From CAZEJK01 sp964512045 (GTDB lineage: Bacteria; Acidobacteriota; Thermoanaerobaculia; Thermoanaerobaculales; Sulfomarinibacteraceae): 6,018 nucleotides of DNA. Below the pieces are notes generated by a model. The model searched no databases and was not told the origin of the DNA. It saw nothing but the letters and a program-made list of their open reading frames with translations. The stretch is from NCBI GenBank assembly GCA_964512045.1, contig CAZEJK010000303.1, forward strand, positions 1 to 6,018. Direction: 5' to 3'. The translations under genes and the position numbers were made by a program. Position 1 is the stretch's first letter; each line of letters starts with the position of its first letter. Positions 1-6,018 of this stretch are shown here, in pieces.

Positions 1-1
1 T

Positions 2-51
2 CAACTCAGGAGCTTTGCTTCGAATTTTCGAAGATACGGAGTTTTGAGTTG
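2..51. repeat. Nested inverted repeat in AT-richer segment
   Basis: An inner perfect inverted repeat has arms CTTCGAA (18-24) and TTCGAAG (27-33), separated by TT. It is flanked by outer arms CAACTCA (2-8) and TGAGTTG (45-51), which are also exact reverse complements. The intervening strands differ in length by two bases, so a full hairpin would have an asymmetric internal loop. The segment is visibly richer in A and T than the rest of the window. No T-run follows, so a classic intrinsic terminator is not supported. It could be a terminator remnant of an upstream gene, an operator for a dimeric regulator, or an RNA structure. The arms are read directly; the role is unknown. Confidence 0.5.
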
Positions 52-152
52 CTAAACCCCCGCATGCCTGAATGTCGCCTGATCGGTCGAAACGACGCGA
101 TCATCTGTAGTGCGCACCCAGACGCCGACCGCTGGCGTTGAGAACGCTGACG

Positions 153-160
153 AAGGAGGA
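153..160 (+). promoter_or_regulatory. Strong Shine-Dalgarno for the FG-GAP protein gene
   Basis: AAGGAGGA is a near-perfect match to the anti-Shine-Dalgarno. It ends five bases before GTG 166 and fourteen before the in-frame ATG at 175. The spacing favours the GTG as the true start, giving a signal peptide that begins MDRMVQ rather than MVQ. Confidence 0.8.
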
Positions 161-165
161 ACCTC

Positions 166-3100
166 GTGGACCGCATGGTACAGACGTTCGTCACAGTAAC
201 TCTCGTGCTTTCAGCTCCGGTGTCTGGCCTCGAGATCCCTTTCTCGGTTGCCAGCGCCGCAGCAACCTTTTCCGGCGTGCGGCAGGTCGCGGTCGGCGAC
301 GTGAACGGCGACGGTCGGCCCGACCTGGTGGTCACGGCGGACACCGCAGATGAGGTCGCATGGCTGGAGAACACCGGCAGCTCTTGGGTGGCCCACACCA
401 TCGCCTCCTCCATTGACGGAGCGTGGGGCGTTGCCGTCGGCGACATCAACAGCGACGGAACCCTCGACGTGGTCGTTGGGGCCCGCGACGCCAACTCTGT
501 CGGTTGGTGGTCGAACGACGCCGGCGACGGCTCCTCCTGGACTGTCGAGGTGATCGCCGCTACTGCCACTGGCGTGCTCGACGTGGAGGTCGGCGACATC
601 GACGGGGACGGTGACCTCGATGTCGCCGGTGCGGTCCCTGGCGCAGACGACATCCGCTGGTGGCAGCAGACGCCGAGCGGATGGACCGGCCGTGTGCTCG
701 CGGGCAACGCGGTCGGAGTCAACGAGATCGAGCTCGGCGATGCGGACAGCGATGGTTACCTGGACGTGTTTGCCGCTGTGCCCGGGTTCGACATGATCTC
801 CTGGTGGGTCAACCCCCGGCCGGGGGTCGGCGTACCATGGAGCCGCACCGATCTCGGCACAGAGCAGGACGTGGCGGCATTGGAAGTTGTCGACTTCGAC
901 CGTGACGGCGATGTCGACGTGATCGCCGGTGATCGCCTCGACAACACTCTGGCGTGGTGGGCTAACGACGGCACCGGAGCGGCGGGAACCTGGACGCGAA
1001 CAGCGTTCGGGCCGGCGTTCGGACCCACGTCGGCACACGCGGTCGACCTCGATCTCGACGGCGATCTGGACGTCCTGGTCACGGGCGACCTGGCCGGTGG
1101 CGCCGTGGGCTGGTACGAGAACGACACGCAGACACCGCAGTACGTGTGGCGAGAGATCGCGACGGGCGGGGCGCCGGGTTTTGCGACCGCTGCGGACCTG
1201 GATGCCGACGGAGATCCTGATGTCATCTCCACGGACACGACCGCGGGAACGATCGATGTGACTACCAACCTGATGGCGCACCGCGGCGCCACCTTCGACT
1301 TGCAGCATGCAGGAGCCTTCGGTCCTGGCAATCAGATTCCCGAGCCTCCGGCGCGCGGCGACATCGACGGCGACGGTGACCTCGATGTCGCCGTGCTCGA
1401 TCAGGACACGCTTAACGGTGGCTCGTGGCGGCGCGTGATGTGGCTGGAGAACCCTGGACAGCCGAGCCAGGACGGCTTGGCGTACCTGATCTCCCATGTC
1501 GTCGAGGCCGGAGTGGCACCCTGGTACGGCTTCGAGAACGCCACCGACGTGCAGATCGGCGATCTCGACGGCGATGGCGACGGAGATCTTCTCATCGGCC
1601 AGCAGGGGGCCGTGAACCTGTTCTTGACCTGGTGCGAGAACACTGCCGGCGACGGCTCGGCCTGGACCTGCGCCCCCACTTGGGAGGCCACCACCGGCTC
1701 CGAGCACGACATCGAGCGAGACATGGCGCTGGGGGACATCGATGGTGACGGCGACCTCGACATGGCCGCCTACATCGAGTGGTGGAACCTGAACGGCACC
1801 TACGGGCTGCGCTGGTTCGAGAACCTCGGCGACATGTCCCAGTCCGCCAACTGGGCCTACCACGAGATCGACCAGATCCAGCTGCGCGACTCCATCCAGA
1901 TCATCGACATCGACGGCGACGGCGATCAGGACGTCCTCGGCTCCGAGGACGGCCTGAAGATCTACCTGAACAGCGGCGGCGGCACCTCGTGGACGCAGGT
2001 CAGTATCGGATTGGACGAGCCGAGCTTCGCCTTCGGCGACATCGACCTCGACGGCGACCTGGATATCGTCAGTCACACATCCTCTGCGTACCGGTGGTGG
2101 GAGCAGGTCAGCCCCATGAGCTGGACGCAACGCGACATCGAGGCTCTTCCATTCGGTGGCGGTGATATCCCGAAGGTGGACGCGCCCGATCTTGCGGACA
2201 TGGACCTGGATGGAGACCTCGACGTGGTCGGCAGCTACGAGATCACAAACGGTGGCAGCTTCGTCGACGGGGCGTACGTCTGGTACGAGAACATGCTCCG
2301 CGAGGTTGCCTTCCGCCACGACCGGGCACCCGAGACGGGTTGGAGACGGCACGACATGGCGTACGGGGAGGCAGCGCCGGCATACGCCCTCGATCTCGAC
2401 GGCGACGCGGATCCGGAGCTCATCATCCACGAGCTCTCGTTCTGGCAGTTCGTGTGGACCAACCTCGGCGCCACGGTCGGGGTCTCGCTGACCGATCTCA
2501 TCAACGGCGGCGAGGTCACCGAGCAGGAGGACACCGCCCTTGCCCAGCTCTCGCTCGAGCACCAGGGCCGCCTCGGTGACCGGGAAGCGGTGCTGAGCCG
2601 CCTGCAGATGCGGTTCACTGGAGGCACTGGGACGCCGTTGACTCAGCAGCAGCTCGATACCCTCGTCGGCTCCCTCCGAATCCGCAGCGACGACGGTGAC
2701 GGCGTCGCCGAGCCGAACGATCCAGAGATCACCACTCTGAGCTCGGCAAGTGTCAGCGACGGAGTGCTCGTCATCTCCTACACGGGGGTCACGGCCGACA
2801 GAACCATCCCCTGCTGCGAGGAACCGAAGCCGTTCTCTGTATGGCTCGAGCCCGCTGCTGGAGCTGCCTCCGCCGGGCTTCCCAGCCCCGTCCGGATCTC
2901 TTTCGAGGGCAGCGTCGTGAATGCTATTGATGCCGTCGACGAGCTGCCGATCACCGCCGAGCCGCTGTTTGCGAACGATGCGATCGAGCTCACCCTCACC
3001 GACGGCGCATCATCGTGCACAGGAGACCCTGCGAGCGGCGACAGCGACTCCGATGGGCTCTGTAACGATATCGATATCTGCCCGAGCAATCCGGATCCCG

Positions 3101-3327
3101 GGCAGGAGGACACCGACGGCGACGGTTCCGGTGACGCGTGCGACCCGTACCCGACCATCTTGGCCGGCGACGCCAACTGCAACGGCCTGCTCGAGGCCGA
3201 CGACATGGCCGAGATCCTGATCGCACTGCCAGCCGGGACCAGCGACTGTGACGGCGCCGACACTGACAATGACCTCGACGTGGACAACGAGGACCAGATC
3301 GCACTGCTGGTGCTGCTATTCGACTAG
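166..3327 (+). CDS. Secreted FG-GAP/VCBS repeat protein with thrombospondin type 3 and dockerin-like C-terminus
   Basis: This 1053-residue protein is probably exported and calcium-binding; its function is not identifiable. Residues 1-21 look like a short signal peptide (one Arg, core FVTVTLVLSAPV, possible cleavage after VSG). Fourteen FG-GAP-type loops of the form DxDxDGDxD start near residues 45, 93, 144, 192, 243, 294, 344, 399, 466, 524, 581, 625, 678 and 742. Most are followed by a WW/WxEN strand, as in integrin-like beta-propellers. The first seven are evenly spaced (48-51 residues), then comes a linker (about 365-395), then seven more widely spaced ones, which suggests two seven-bladed propellers. 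Loop 14 (DLDGDADPE) is degenerate. Residues 770-950 are unassigned and contain a DDGDGVAEPNDP loop. Residues 951-994 match a thrombospondin type 3 repeat (DICPSNPD, DTDGDGSGDACD). Residues 1001-1053 resemble a dockerin, with Ca loops at 1002-1013 and 1032-1043. No LPXTG, PEP-CTERM or transmembrane anchor is visible. The GTG start is chosen from the AAGGAGGA spacing. It may be a surface adhesin or a scaffold-bound protein. Confidence 0.9.
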   Translation: MDRMVQTFVTVTLVLSAPVSGLEIPFSVASAAATFSGVRQVAVGDVNGDGRPDLVVTADTADEVAWLENTGSSWVAHTIASSIDGAWGVAVGDINSDGTLDVVVGARDANSVGWWSNDAGDGSSWTVEVIAATATGVLDVEVGDIDGDGDLDVAGAVPGADDIRWWQQTPSGWTGRVLAGNAVGVNEIELGDADSDGYLDVFAAVPGFDMISWWVNPRPGVGVPWSRTDLGTEQDVAALEVVDFDRDGDVDVIAGDRLDNTLAWWANDGTGAAGTWTRTAFGPAFGPTSAHAVDLDLDGDLDVLVTGDLAGGAVGWYENDTQTPQYVWREIATGGAPGFATAADLDADGDPDVISTDTTAGTIDVTTNLMAHRGATFDLQHAGAFGPGNQIPEPPARGDIDGDGDLDVAVLDQDTLNGGSWRRVMWLENPGQPSQDGLAYLISHVVEAGVAPWYGFENATDVQIGDLDGDGDGDLLIGQQGAVNLFLTWCENTAGDGSAWTCAPTWEATTGSEHDIERDMALGDIDGDGDLDMAAYIEWWNLNGTYGLRWFENLGDMSQSANWAYHEIDQIQLRDSIQIIDIDGDGDQDVLGSEDGLKIYLNSGGGTSWTQVSIGLDEPSFAFGDIDLDGDLDIVSHTSSAYRWWEQVSPMSWTQRDIEALPFGGGDIPKVDAPDLADMDLDGDLDVVGSYEITNGGSFVDGAYVWYENMLREVAFRHDRAPETGWRRHDMAYGEAAPAYALDLDGDADPELIIHELSFWQFVWTNLGATVGVSLTDLINGGEVTEQEDTALAQLSLEHQGRLGDREAVLSRLQMRFTGGTGTPLTQQQLDTLVGSLRIRSDDGDGVAEPNDPEITTLSSASVSDGVLVISYTGVTADRTIPCCEEPKPFSVWLEPAAGAASAGLPSPVRISFEGSVVNAIDAVDELPITAEPLFANDAIELTLTDGASSCTGDPASGDSDSDGLCNDIDICPSNPDPGQEDTDGDGSGDACDPYPTILAGDANCNGLLEADDMAEILIALPAGTSDCDGADTDNDLDVDNEDQIALLVLLFD
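591..628 (+). repeat. Direct repeat copy A (blade 3 calcium loop)
   Basis: This 38-base segment encodes the calcium loop of blade 3. It matches bases 1356-1393 (blade 8) at 37 of 38 positions; the only difference is G at 606 versus C at 1371, a silent Gly codon change. The copies lie 765 bases, or exactly 255 codons, apart in the same frame. Confidence 0.85.
1356..1393 (+). repeat. Direct repeat copy B (blade 8 calcium loop)
   Basis: Second copy of the 38-base direct repeat, encoding the first calcium loop of the second putative propeller. Recombination with the copy at 591-628 would remove 255 codons, five blades' worth, without shifting frame. Confidence 0.85.
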
Positions 3328-3384
3328 TGCGACGAGTCTCAGGTCGCATCCCGTCTGCAAGGGGCGTGCAACCTCGCTGCACGC
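3328..3384 (+). terminator. Two hairpins just after the FG-GAP gene, possible terminator
   Basis: Directly after the TAG stop is a perfect 6-bp stem, TGCGAC (3328-3333) with GTCGCA (3343-3348), around a nine-base loop. Next comes a perfect 7-bp GC-rich stem, GCGTGCA (3364-3370) with TGCACGC (3378-3384), around a seven-base loop. Neither is followed by a T-run, so a canonical intrinsic terminator is not supported. They could act with Rho or protect the 3' end of the mRNA. The stems are read directly; terminator function is inferred from position. Confidence 0.35.
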
Positions 3385-3608
3385 GCAATCCTGCGGAGAG
3401 CACCCGAGGATGCATCGTGGCGCTCAGTAACCCGCTGCGCATGGAAAACGTCTGCCAGCGTTCGAGCGACAGGCCGGCGTGCTGGCTCATCCGAGCGCTT
3501 CGTCGCATCCTATGAGCTGGAGAGTCAGCTCTCGTACACGCTCTCGGATCGCGTCATCGGCGGCGAGGCGTCGCAGCCTCTCCGATGCATCTGTAGTATC
3601 GTCGCGCT
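3385..3608. other. Rest of the intergenic region before the glycosyltransferase gene
   Basis: No credible gene was found here on either strand; the open frames give low-complexity, Arg/Ser-rich products. Two more small perfect inverted repeats are present: GAGCTG (3514-3519) with CAGCTC (3526-3531), and GAGGC (3565-3569) with GCCTC (3576-3580). The second overlaps the expected -35 area of the candidate promoter, so it could be an operator, but short GC-rich stems are common by chance. Confidence 0.4.
3594..3599 (+). promoter_or_regulatory. Candidate -10 hexamer, possibly driving a leaderless transcript
   Basis: TAGTAT fits the TAnnnT -10 pattern and lies nine bases upstream of ATG 3609. Transcription would then start at or within a few bases of the ATG. 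No Shine-Dalgarno is visible before this ATG, which agrees with leaderless translation. No good -35 match is seen at the usual spacing. The TAG inside the hexamer is also the in-frame stop that bounds the reading frame upstream, so ATG 3609 is the first possible ATG. Confidence 0.4.
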
Positions 3609-5822
3609 ATGGGCTCAGGGCAGAACGACGTTACCGGCTCTCCTCGACGCCCCCGGCGCACTCCGGACCCCGATGGAGGAGCCACCGGAGAGCAGGCTCA
3701 CAGCCGTCGCAGGCTTCGGAAGCGTCGCGTCTGGCTCGAGCTGCTCGTATGGCGGCACCGCGTCCTCCACCCTGTCTCCACCGCACGGACCGAGATCGCC
3801 CGTCACCTTCCGTACCGCTGGCGATCTCGCCTACTGAGAGCTCTGAGACACCGCGGAGCCCAGCCGCGCTCGGTGCATCACGCCGCCACCCGACGCGCGG
3901 ACACTGACAGCGCCACGGGTACACACGAGGCTCCTGTTCGGCCAGTGATCGTCTGTCTGCCAGTGATTCCCTGGGAGTTTCGCAAGCAACGACCCCAGCA
4001 CCTTCTGGAAGCGATGGCACGCCGCGGCTGGCCGGTTCTGTATGTGCGCCTGCGCCCACATCGCGATTCCGACACACACACCATCGACGAAGTACAGCTC
4101 GCTCCCGGCATTCGAGGCGTCGCCCTGCCGGTCCTGCGAGAGCTCGACATCAGCTCTGACCGGTTGCGGGAACGCGACCTGGTGCGGCTCCTGGACGACC
4201 TCGCCACCATCCGCCAGAGCGCGAAGATCCATGAGGGCGTGGTTCTCGTCCAGGCCCCGTTCTGGAGGCCTTTGGCAGAACGTCTGCACCAGCGGTTCGG
4301 GTGGCCGGTGGTGTACGACCGCATGGACCGGCACGGTGCGTTCTCCACAGCGGGCTCCTGGACCGAAGAAGAGGAGCGGCGGCTGTTCGCTGCCTCGCAC
4401 GGTGTCACCGTATCGGCCCGGTCACTGACGCCACCCGCAGCGGCTCAGGATCCTCCGTGCACGGTGATTCCGAATGCGTGTTGCCCTTCAGACTGGGAAC
4501 AGGCCGCCGTCTCGCCGGAGCTGGATCCCGTTCCGAGGCCGCGTATAGGGTACTTTGGCGCGATCGCCGAGTGGGTGGACACCGAGCTGATCCTCGCGCT
4601 GGCCCTTGAGCGACCCCAGTGGTCGTTCGTGCTCGTGGGCTCGACCTGGAGCGGACACACCGCCCGCTTGGAGCAGCTCGACAACGTCTTCTTCTTGGGT
4701 GAACGTCCCTACAGCGAGCTGCCGTCCCTTGCCGCCGGTTTCGACATCGGGATCATTCCGTTCCGGCGCTCCGCTCTGACCGACTCCGCCGATCCGATCA
4801 AGGCGTACGAGATGCTCGCCGCCGGCCTCGAGGTCGTCGCGACGCCGCTCCCCGAGCTCGAGCCAATTGGGGATCTGATCCGGCGAGCCGATAGCACCAG
4901 CAGATTTCTCCACGAGATCGAAGATGCTCTCCTGGAGCCGAAGTCAGCCGCCGCTGTTGCGGCTCGACGCCGCTTTGCCCGAGCCAACAGCTGGGACCAC
5001 CGCGCGGCACTGCTCGAGGCGGCTGTTGAAGCGACATTCCCTCTCGTCTCCGTTGCGATCGTTACCCACGACAACCTCGAGCTCACCAAGCTCTGCATCG
5101 AAAGCCTGTATCGGACGACGGTCTACCCACGCTTCGAGGTGATTGTGGTGGACAATGCGTCGGCAGATGCCACGCTGTCGTGGCTGGAGAAGGAAGCGCA
5201 GCGCCGTCCGAACCTCCGGGTGTTCGGCAACAATCACAATGCGGGTTTCGCTGCAGCCAACAACCGAGCGTTCCGCGAGGCGACAGGCGAGATCTTCTGC
5301 CTCCTCAATAACGATACGGTGGTCACCCAGGGCTGGCTCTGTGCGCTGGTCCGCACGCTTCGGCACGATCCCGACGTCGGCCTGGTGGGTCCCTCGACGA
5401 ACGGCTCTGCCGATGCGGCCCGAGTCACCGCCGGGTACTCAGACCTCTCCGAGCTGGACTCATGGGCCGAGCAGTTCGTCTGGCAGCACGATGGTGACAG
5501 CTTCCCTGTTCCGGGATTGGCGCTGCACTGCGCCGCTCTCCGACGGGAGGTGTGGGAGCAGGTCGGCGGCCTCGACGAGCGGTTCAAGGTTGGCATGTTC
5601 GAGGATGACGATCTGTGTCGAAGGCTCCTCAACGCGGGCTACGAGATCCGCTGCCTCCGCTCTGCGTGGATCCACCACTTCCAACAAGCAACGTTCGCCA
5701 ACCTGGACGCAGCGGAGTACGCGCGCATCTACGAAGCGAACCGCAAGCGGTTCCTCGAAAAGTGGCGAGGAAACCACAAGCGCAACCAGAGCAACCTCCA
5801 CAACACGACCGGAGACGCGTGA
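3609..5822 (+). CDS. Bifunctional glycosyltransferase: GT-B (GT4-like) domain fused to a GT2 domain
   Basis: This 737-residue cytoplasmic or membrane-associated enzyme probably adds two sugars during assembly of a surface glycan. Residues 1-110 are a very basic extension (RRRLRKRR at 33-40, then a likely amphipathic helix near 41-80) with no recognised domain; it may bind the membrane. Residues 112-470 look like a GT-B fold: opening motif PWEFRKQRPQHLL, second Rossmann start IGYFGAIAEWVD (313-324), LVGS (342-345), and the nucleotide-sugar motif DPIKAYEMLAAG (395-406). Residues 478-720 are GT2: VSVAIVTHDN (480-489), VVDNAS (513-518), NAGFAAANN (544-552), the DxD-equivalent LLNNDT (565-570) and catalytic-base region MFEDDDLCRRL (663-673), as in rhamnosyltransferase-like enzymes. 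Donor and acceptor sugars cannot be named. ATG 3609 is the first start after an in-frame TAG; the next ATG is codon 136, inside the GT-B domain. The stop TGA directly abuts the permease start. Domain calls are firm; the start and the reality of the first ~30 residues are less sure. Confidence 0.88.
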   Translation: MGSGQNDVTGSPRRPRRTPDPDGGATGEQAHSRRRLRKRRVWLELLVWRHRVLHPVSTARTEIARHLPYRWRSRLLRALRHRGAQPRSVHHAATRRADTDSATGTHEAPVRPVIVCLPVIPWEFRKQRPQHLLEAMARRGWPVLYVRLRPHRDSDTHTIDEVQLAPGIRGVALPVLRELDISSDRLRERDLVRLLDDLATIRQSAKIHEGVVLVQAPFWRPLAERLHQRFGWPVVYDRMDRHGAFSTAGSWTEEEERRLFAASHGVTVSARSLTPPAAAQDPPCTVIPNACCPSDWEQAAVSPELDPVPRPRIGYFGAIAEWVDTELILALALERPQWSFVLVGSTWSGHTARLEQLDNVFFLGERPYSELPSLAAGFDIGIIPFRRSALTDSADPIKAYEMLAAGLEVVATPLPELEPIGDLIRRADSTSRFLHEIEDALLEPKSAAAVAARRRFARANSWDHRAALLEAAVEATFPLVSVAIVTHDNLELTKLCIESLYRTTVYPRFEVIVVDNASADATLSWLEKEAQRRPNLRVFGNNHNAGFAAANNRAFREATGEIFCLLNNDTVVTQGWLCALVRTLRHDPDVGLVGPSTNGSADAARVTAGYSDLSELDSWAEQFVWQHDGDSFPVPGLALHCAALRREVWEQVGGLDERFKVGMFEDDDLCRRLLNAGYEIRCLRSAWIHHFQQATFANLDAAEYARIYEANRKRFLEKWRGNHKRNQSNLHNTTGDA
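5811..5814 (+). promoter_or_regulatory. Shine-Dalgarno for the permease gene, inside the glycosyltransferase gene
   Basis: GGAG sits within the last codons of the glycosyltransferase gene, eight bases before GTG 5823. This supports initiation at that GTG and translation coupled to the upstream gene. Confidence 0.6.
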
Positions 5823-6018
5823 GTGCACCTCGAAGATGGAACACCCGTCTACGACTCCGCAGTCGATACCAACCGACGGATCCGCGACGCCGTGCGCGAT
5901 GTGCTGCGGTATCGCGACCTGCTCCGCCTGCTGATCGGCACCAACGTCAAGATGCGGTACAAACGCTCGGTGCTCGGAGTGGCGTGGACCCTGCTGAACC
6001 CGCTGGCCACCGCGGTGG
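5823..6018 (+). CDS. ABC-2 type polysaccharide/O-antigen export permease, N-terminal fragment
   Basis: Only the first 65 residues are in the window. The segment YRDLLRLLIGTNVKMRYKRS at residues 30-49, followed by VLGVAWTLLNPL, is the hallmark N-terminus of Wzm/TagG-type permeases: a cytoplasmic amphipathic stretch with a basic RYKRS turn leading into the first membrane helix. The PVYDSA at residues 8-13 is also typical of these proteins as I know them. With an ATPase partner, not in view, such permeases move lipid-linked glycans across the inner membrane. The start is GTG 5823, immediately after the TGA of the glycosyltransferase gene and in the same frame, with GGAG eight bases upstream. The arrangement implies co-transcription and coupled translation. 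The other start at the junction, GTG 5819 overlapping the TGA, leads into a different frame with no permease sequence. The gene is cut by the window edge. Confidence 0.9.
   Translation, partial: MHLEDGTPVYDSAVDTNRRIRDAVRDVLRYRDLLRLLIGTNVKMRYKRSVLGVAWTLLNPLATAV

Larger units (their letters stand above)
298..2427 (+). repeat. Fourteen coding FG-GAP repeats (two sets of seven)
   Basis: In-frame degenerate repeats each encode an acidic calcium loop (GDIDGDGDLDV and variants). Period is 48-51 codons in blades 1-7 and 44-67 codons in blades 8-13. The GAC/GGC-rich loop codons make parts of the blades nearly identical in DNA, most strikingly blades 3 and 8. The repeats are a protein-structural array, not a mobile or satellite repeat. 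Confidence 0.85.

Noticed and set aside
1..141. Open + frame from the window edge to TGA 139-141, possibly the 3' end of an upstream gene
   Set aside because: It is only 46 codons, with ATA, CTA, TTG and AGT codons unlike the neighbouring genes, and it resembles no family. It cannot be excluded without the sequence to the left.
6..722. 238-codon minus-strand open frame at the window start
   Set aside because: The product is Ser/Thr/Pro-rich low complexity, lies antisense to the signal peptide and first blades, and shows no recognisable motif.
211..2562. 783-codon open frame on the minus strand, antisense to the FG-GAP gene
   Set aside because: It is the mirror of the repeated GAC/GGC loop codons, giving repetitive VAVDV-type segments with no domain. 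GC-rich codon bias removes stops on the opposite strand, and the + strand product has clear repeats, a signal peptide and a ribosome binding site.
2996..3508. 170-codon minus-strand frame across the FG-GAP gene end and the intergenic gap
   Set aside because: The product is Arg-rich shadow sequence antisense to the TSP3/dockerin-like region, with no domain.
3479..3907. 142-codon + frame spanning the intergenic gap and the start of the glycosyltransferase gene
   Set aside because: It is Ser/Arg-rich low complexity, overlaps the glycosyltransferase frame and lacks a ribosome binding site. The glycosyltransferase frame has high third-position GC from about codon 35 onward.
5143..5934. 263-codon + frame overlapping the GT2 domain and the permease start
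   Set aside because: It is out of frame with the well-conserved GT2 and permease motifs, and its product is Ser/Thr/Arg-rich without a domain.
5819..6018. GTG 5819 as permease start in a classic GTGA overlap
   Set aside because: This frame gives an Arg/Pro-rich sequence with no permease motif. The YRDLL/RYKRS motifs are in the frame of GTG 5823.

Overview
The window comes from a GC-rich bacterium. Coding thirds are dominated by G/C-ending codons, genes are compact and on one strand, and starts are ATG or GTG. The sequence does not fix the phylum. A large secreted FG-GAP protein with a thrombospondin type 3/dockerin-like tail, next to a fused glycosyltransferase and a polysaccharide-type ABC permease, would fit high-GC groups such as Acidobacteriota, Myxococcota or Actinobacteriota. 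I cannot choose between them from this window.

Layout, all on the + strand: (1) bases 1-165 hold no convincing gene. They contain an AT-richer segment with a nested inverted repeat (2-51) and end in a near-perfect Shine-Dalgarno. (2) 166-3327 encodes a 1053-residue secreted protein: short signal peptide, fourteen FG-GAP/VCBS-type calcium-loop repeats that fall into two sets of seven (probably two seven-bladed beta-propellers), an unassigned beta-rich segment, a thrombospondin type 3 calcium-binding stretch and a dockerin-like pair of EF-hand loops at the C-terminus. (3) 3328-3608 is an intergenic gap with several small perfect hairpins and a promoter-like hexamer just before the next ATG. (4) 3609-5822 encodes a 737-residue protein fusing a GT-B glycosyltransferase domain to a GT2 (GT-A) domain. 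(5) From 5823 to the window edge is the N-terminus of an ABC-2 polysaccharide/O-antigen export permease. It begins at the base right after the glycosyltransferase stop codon, in the same frame.

The glycosyltransferase and permease look like one transcription unit in a cluster that builds a surface glycan on a lipid carrier in the cytoplasm and exports it by an ABC transporter. The ATPase partner and other transferases would lie downstream. The FG-GAP protein is probably a separate unit: 281 bases and possible hairpin terminators separate it, and no shared pathway is visible. One link is a 10-base word (CATCTGTAGT, preceded by CGAT) upstream of both genes.

I see no mobile element, CRISPR array, tRNA or rRNA. 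Nothing here clearly amounts to a new biological system. The best leads are the architecture of the FG-GAP protein, the fused glycosyltransferase with its basic N-terminal extension, and the zero-spacing in-frame junction with the permease gene.
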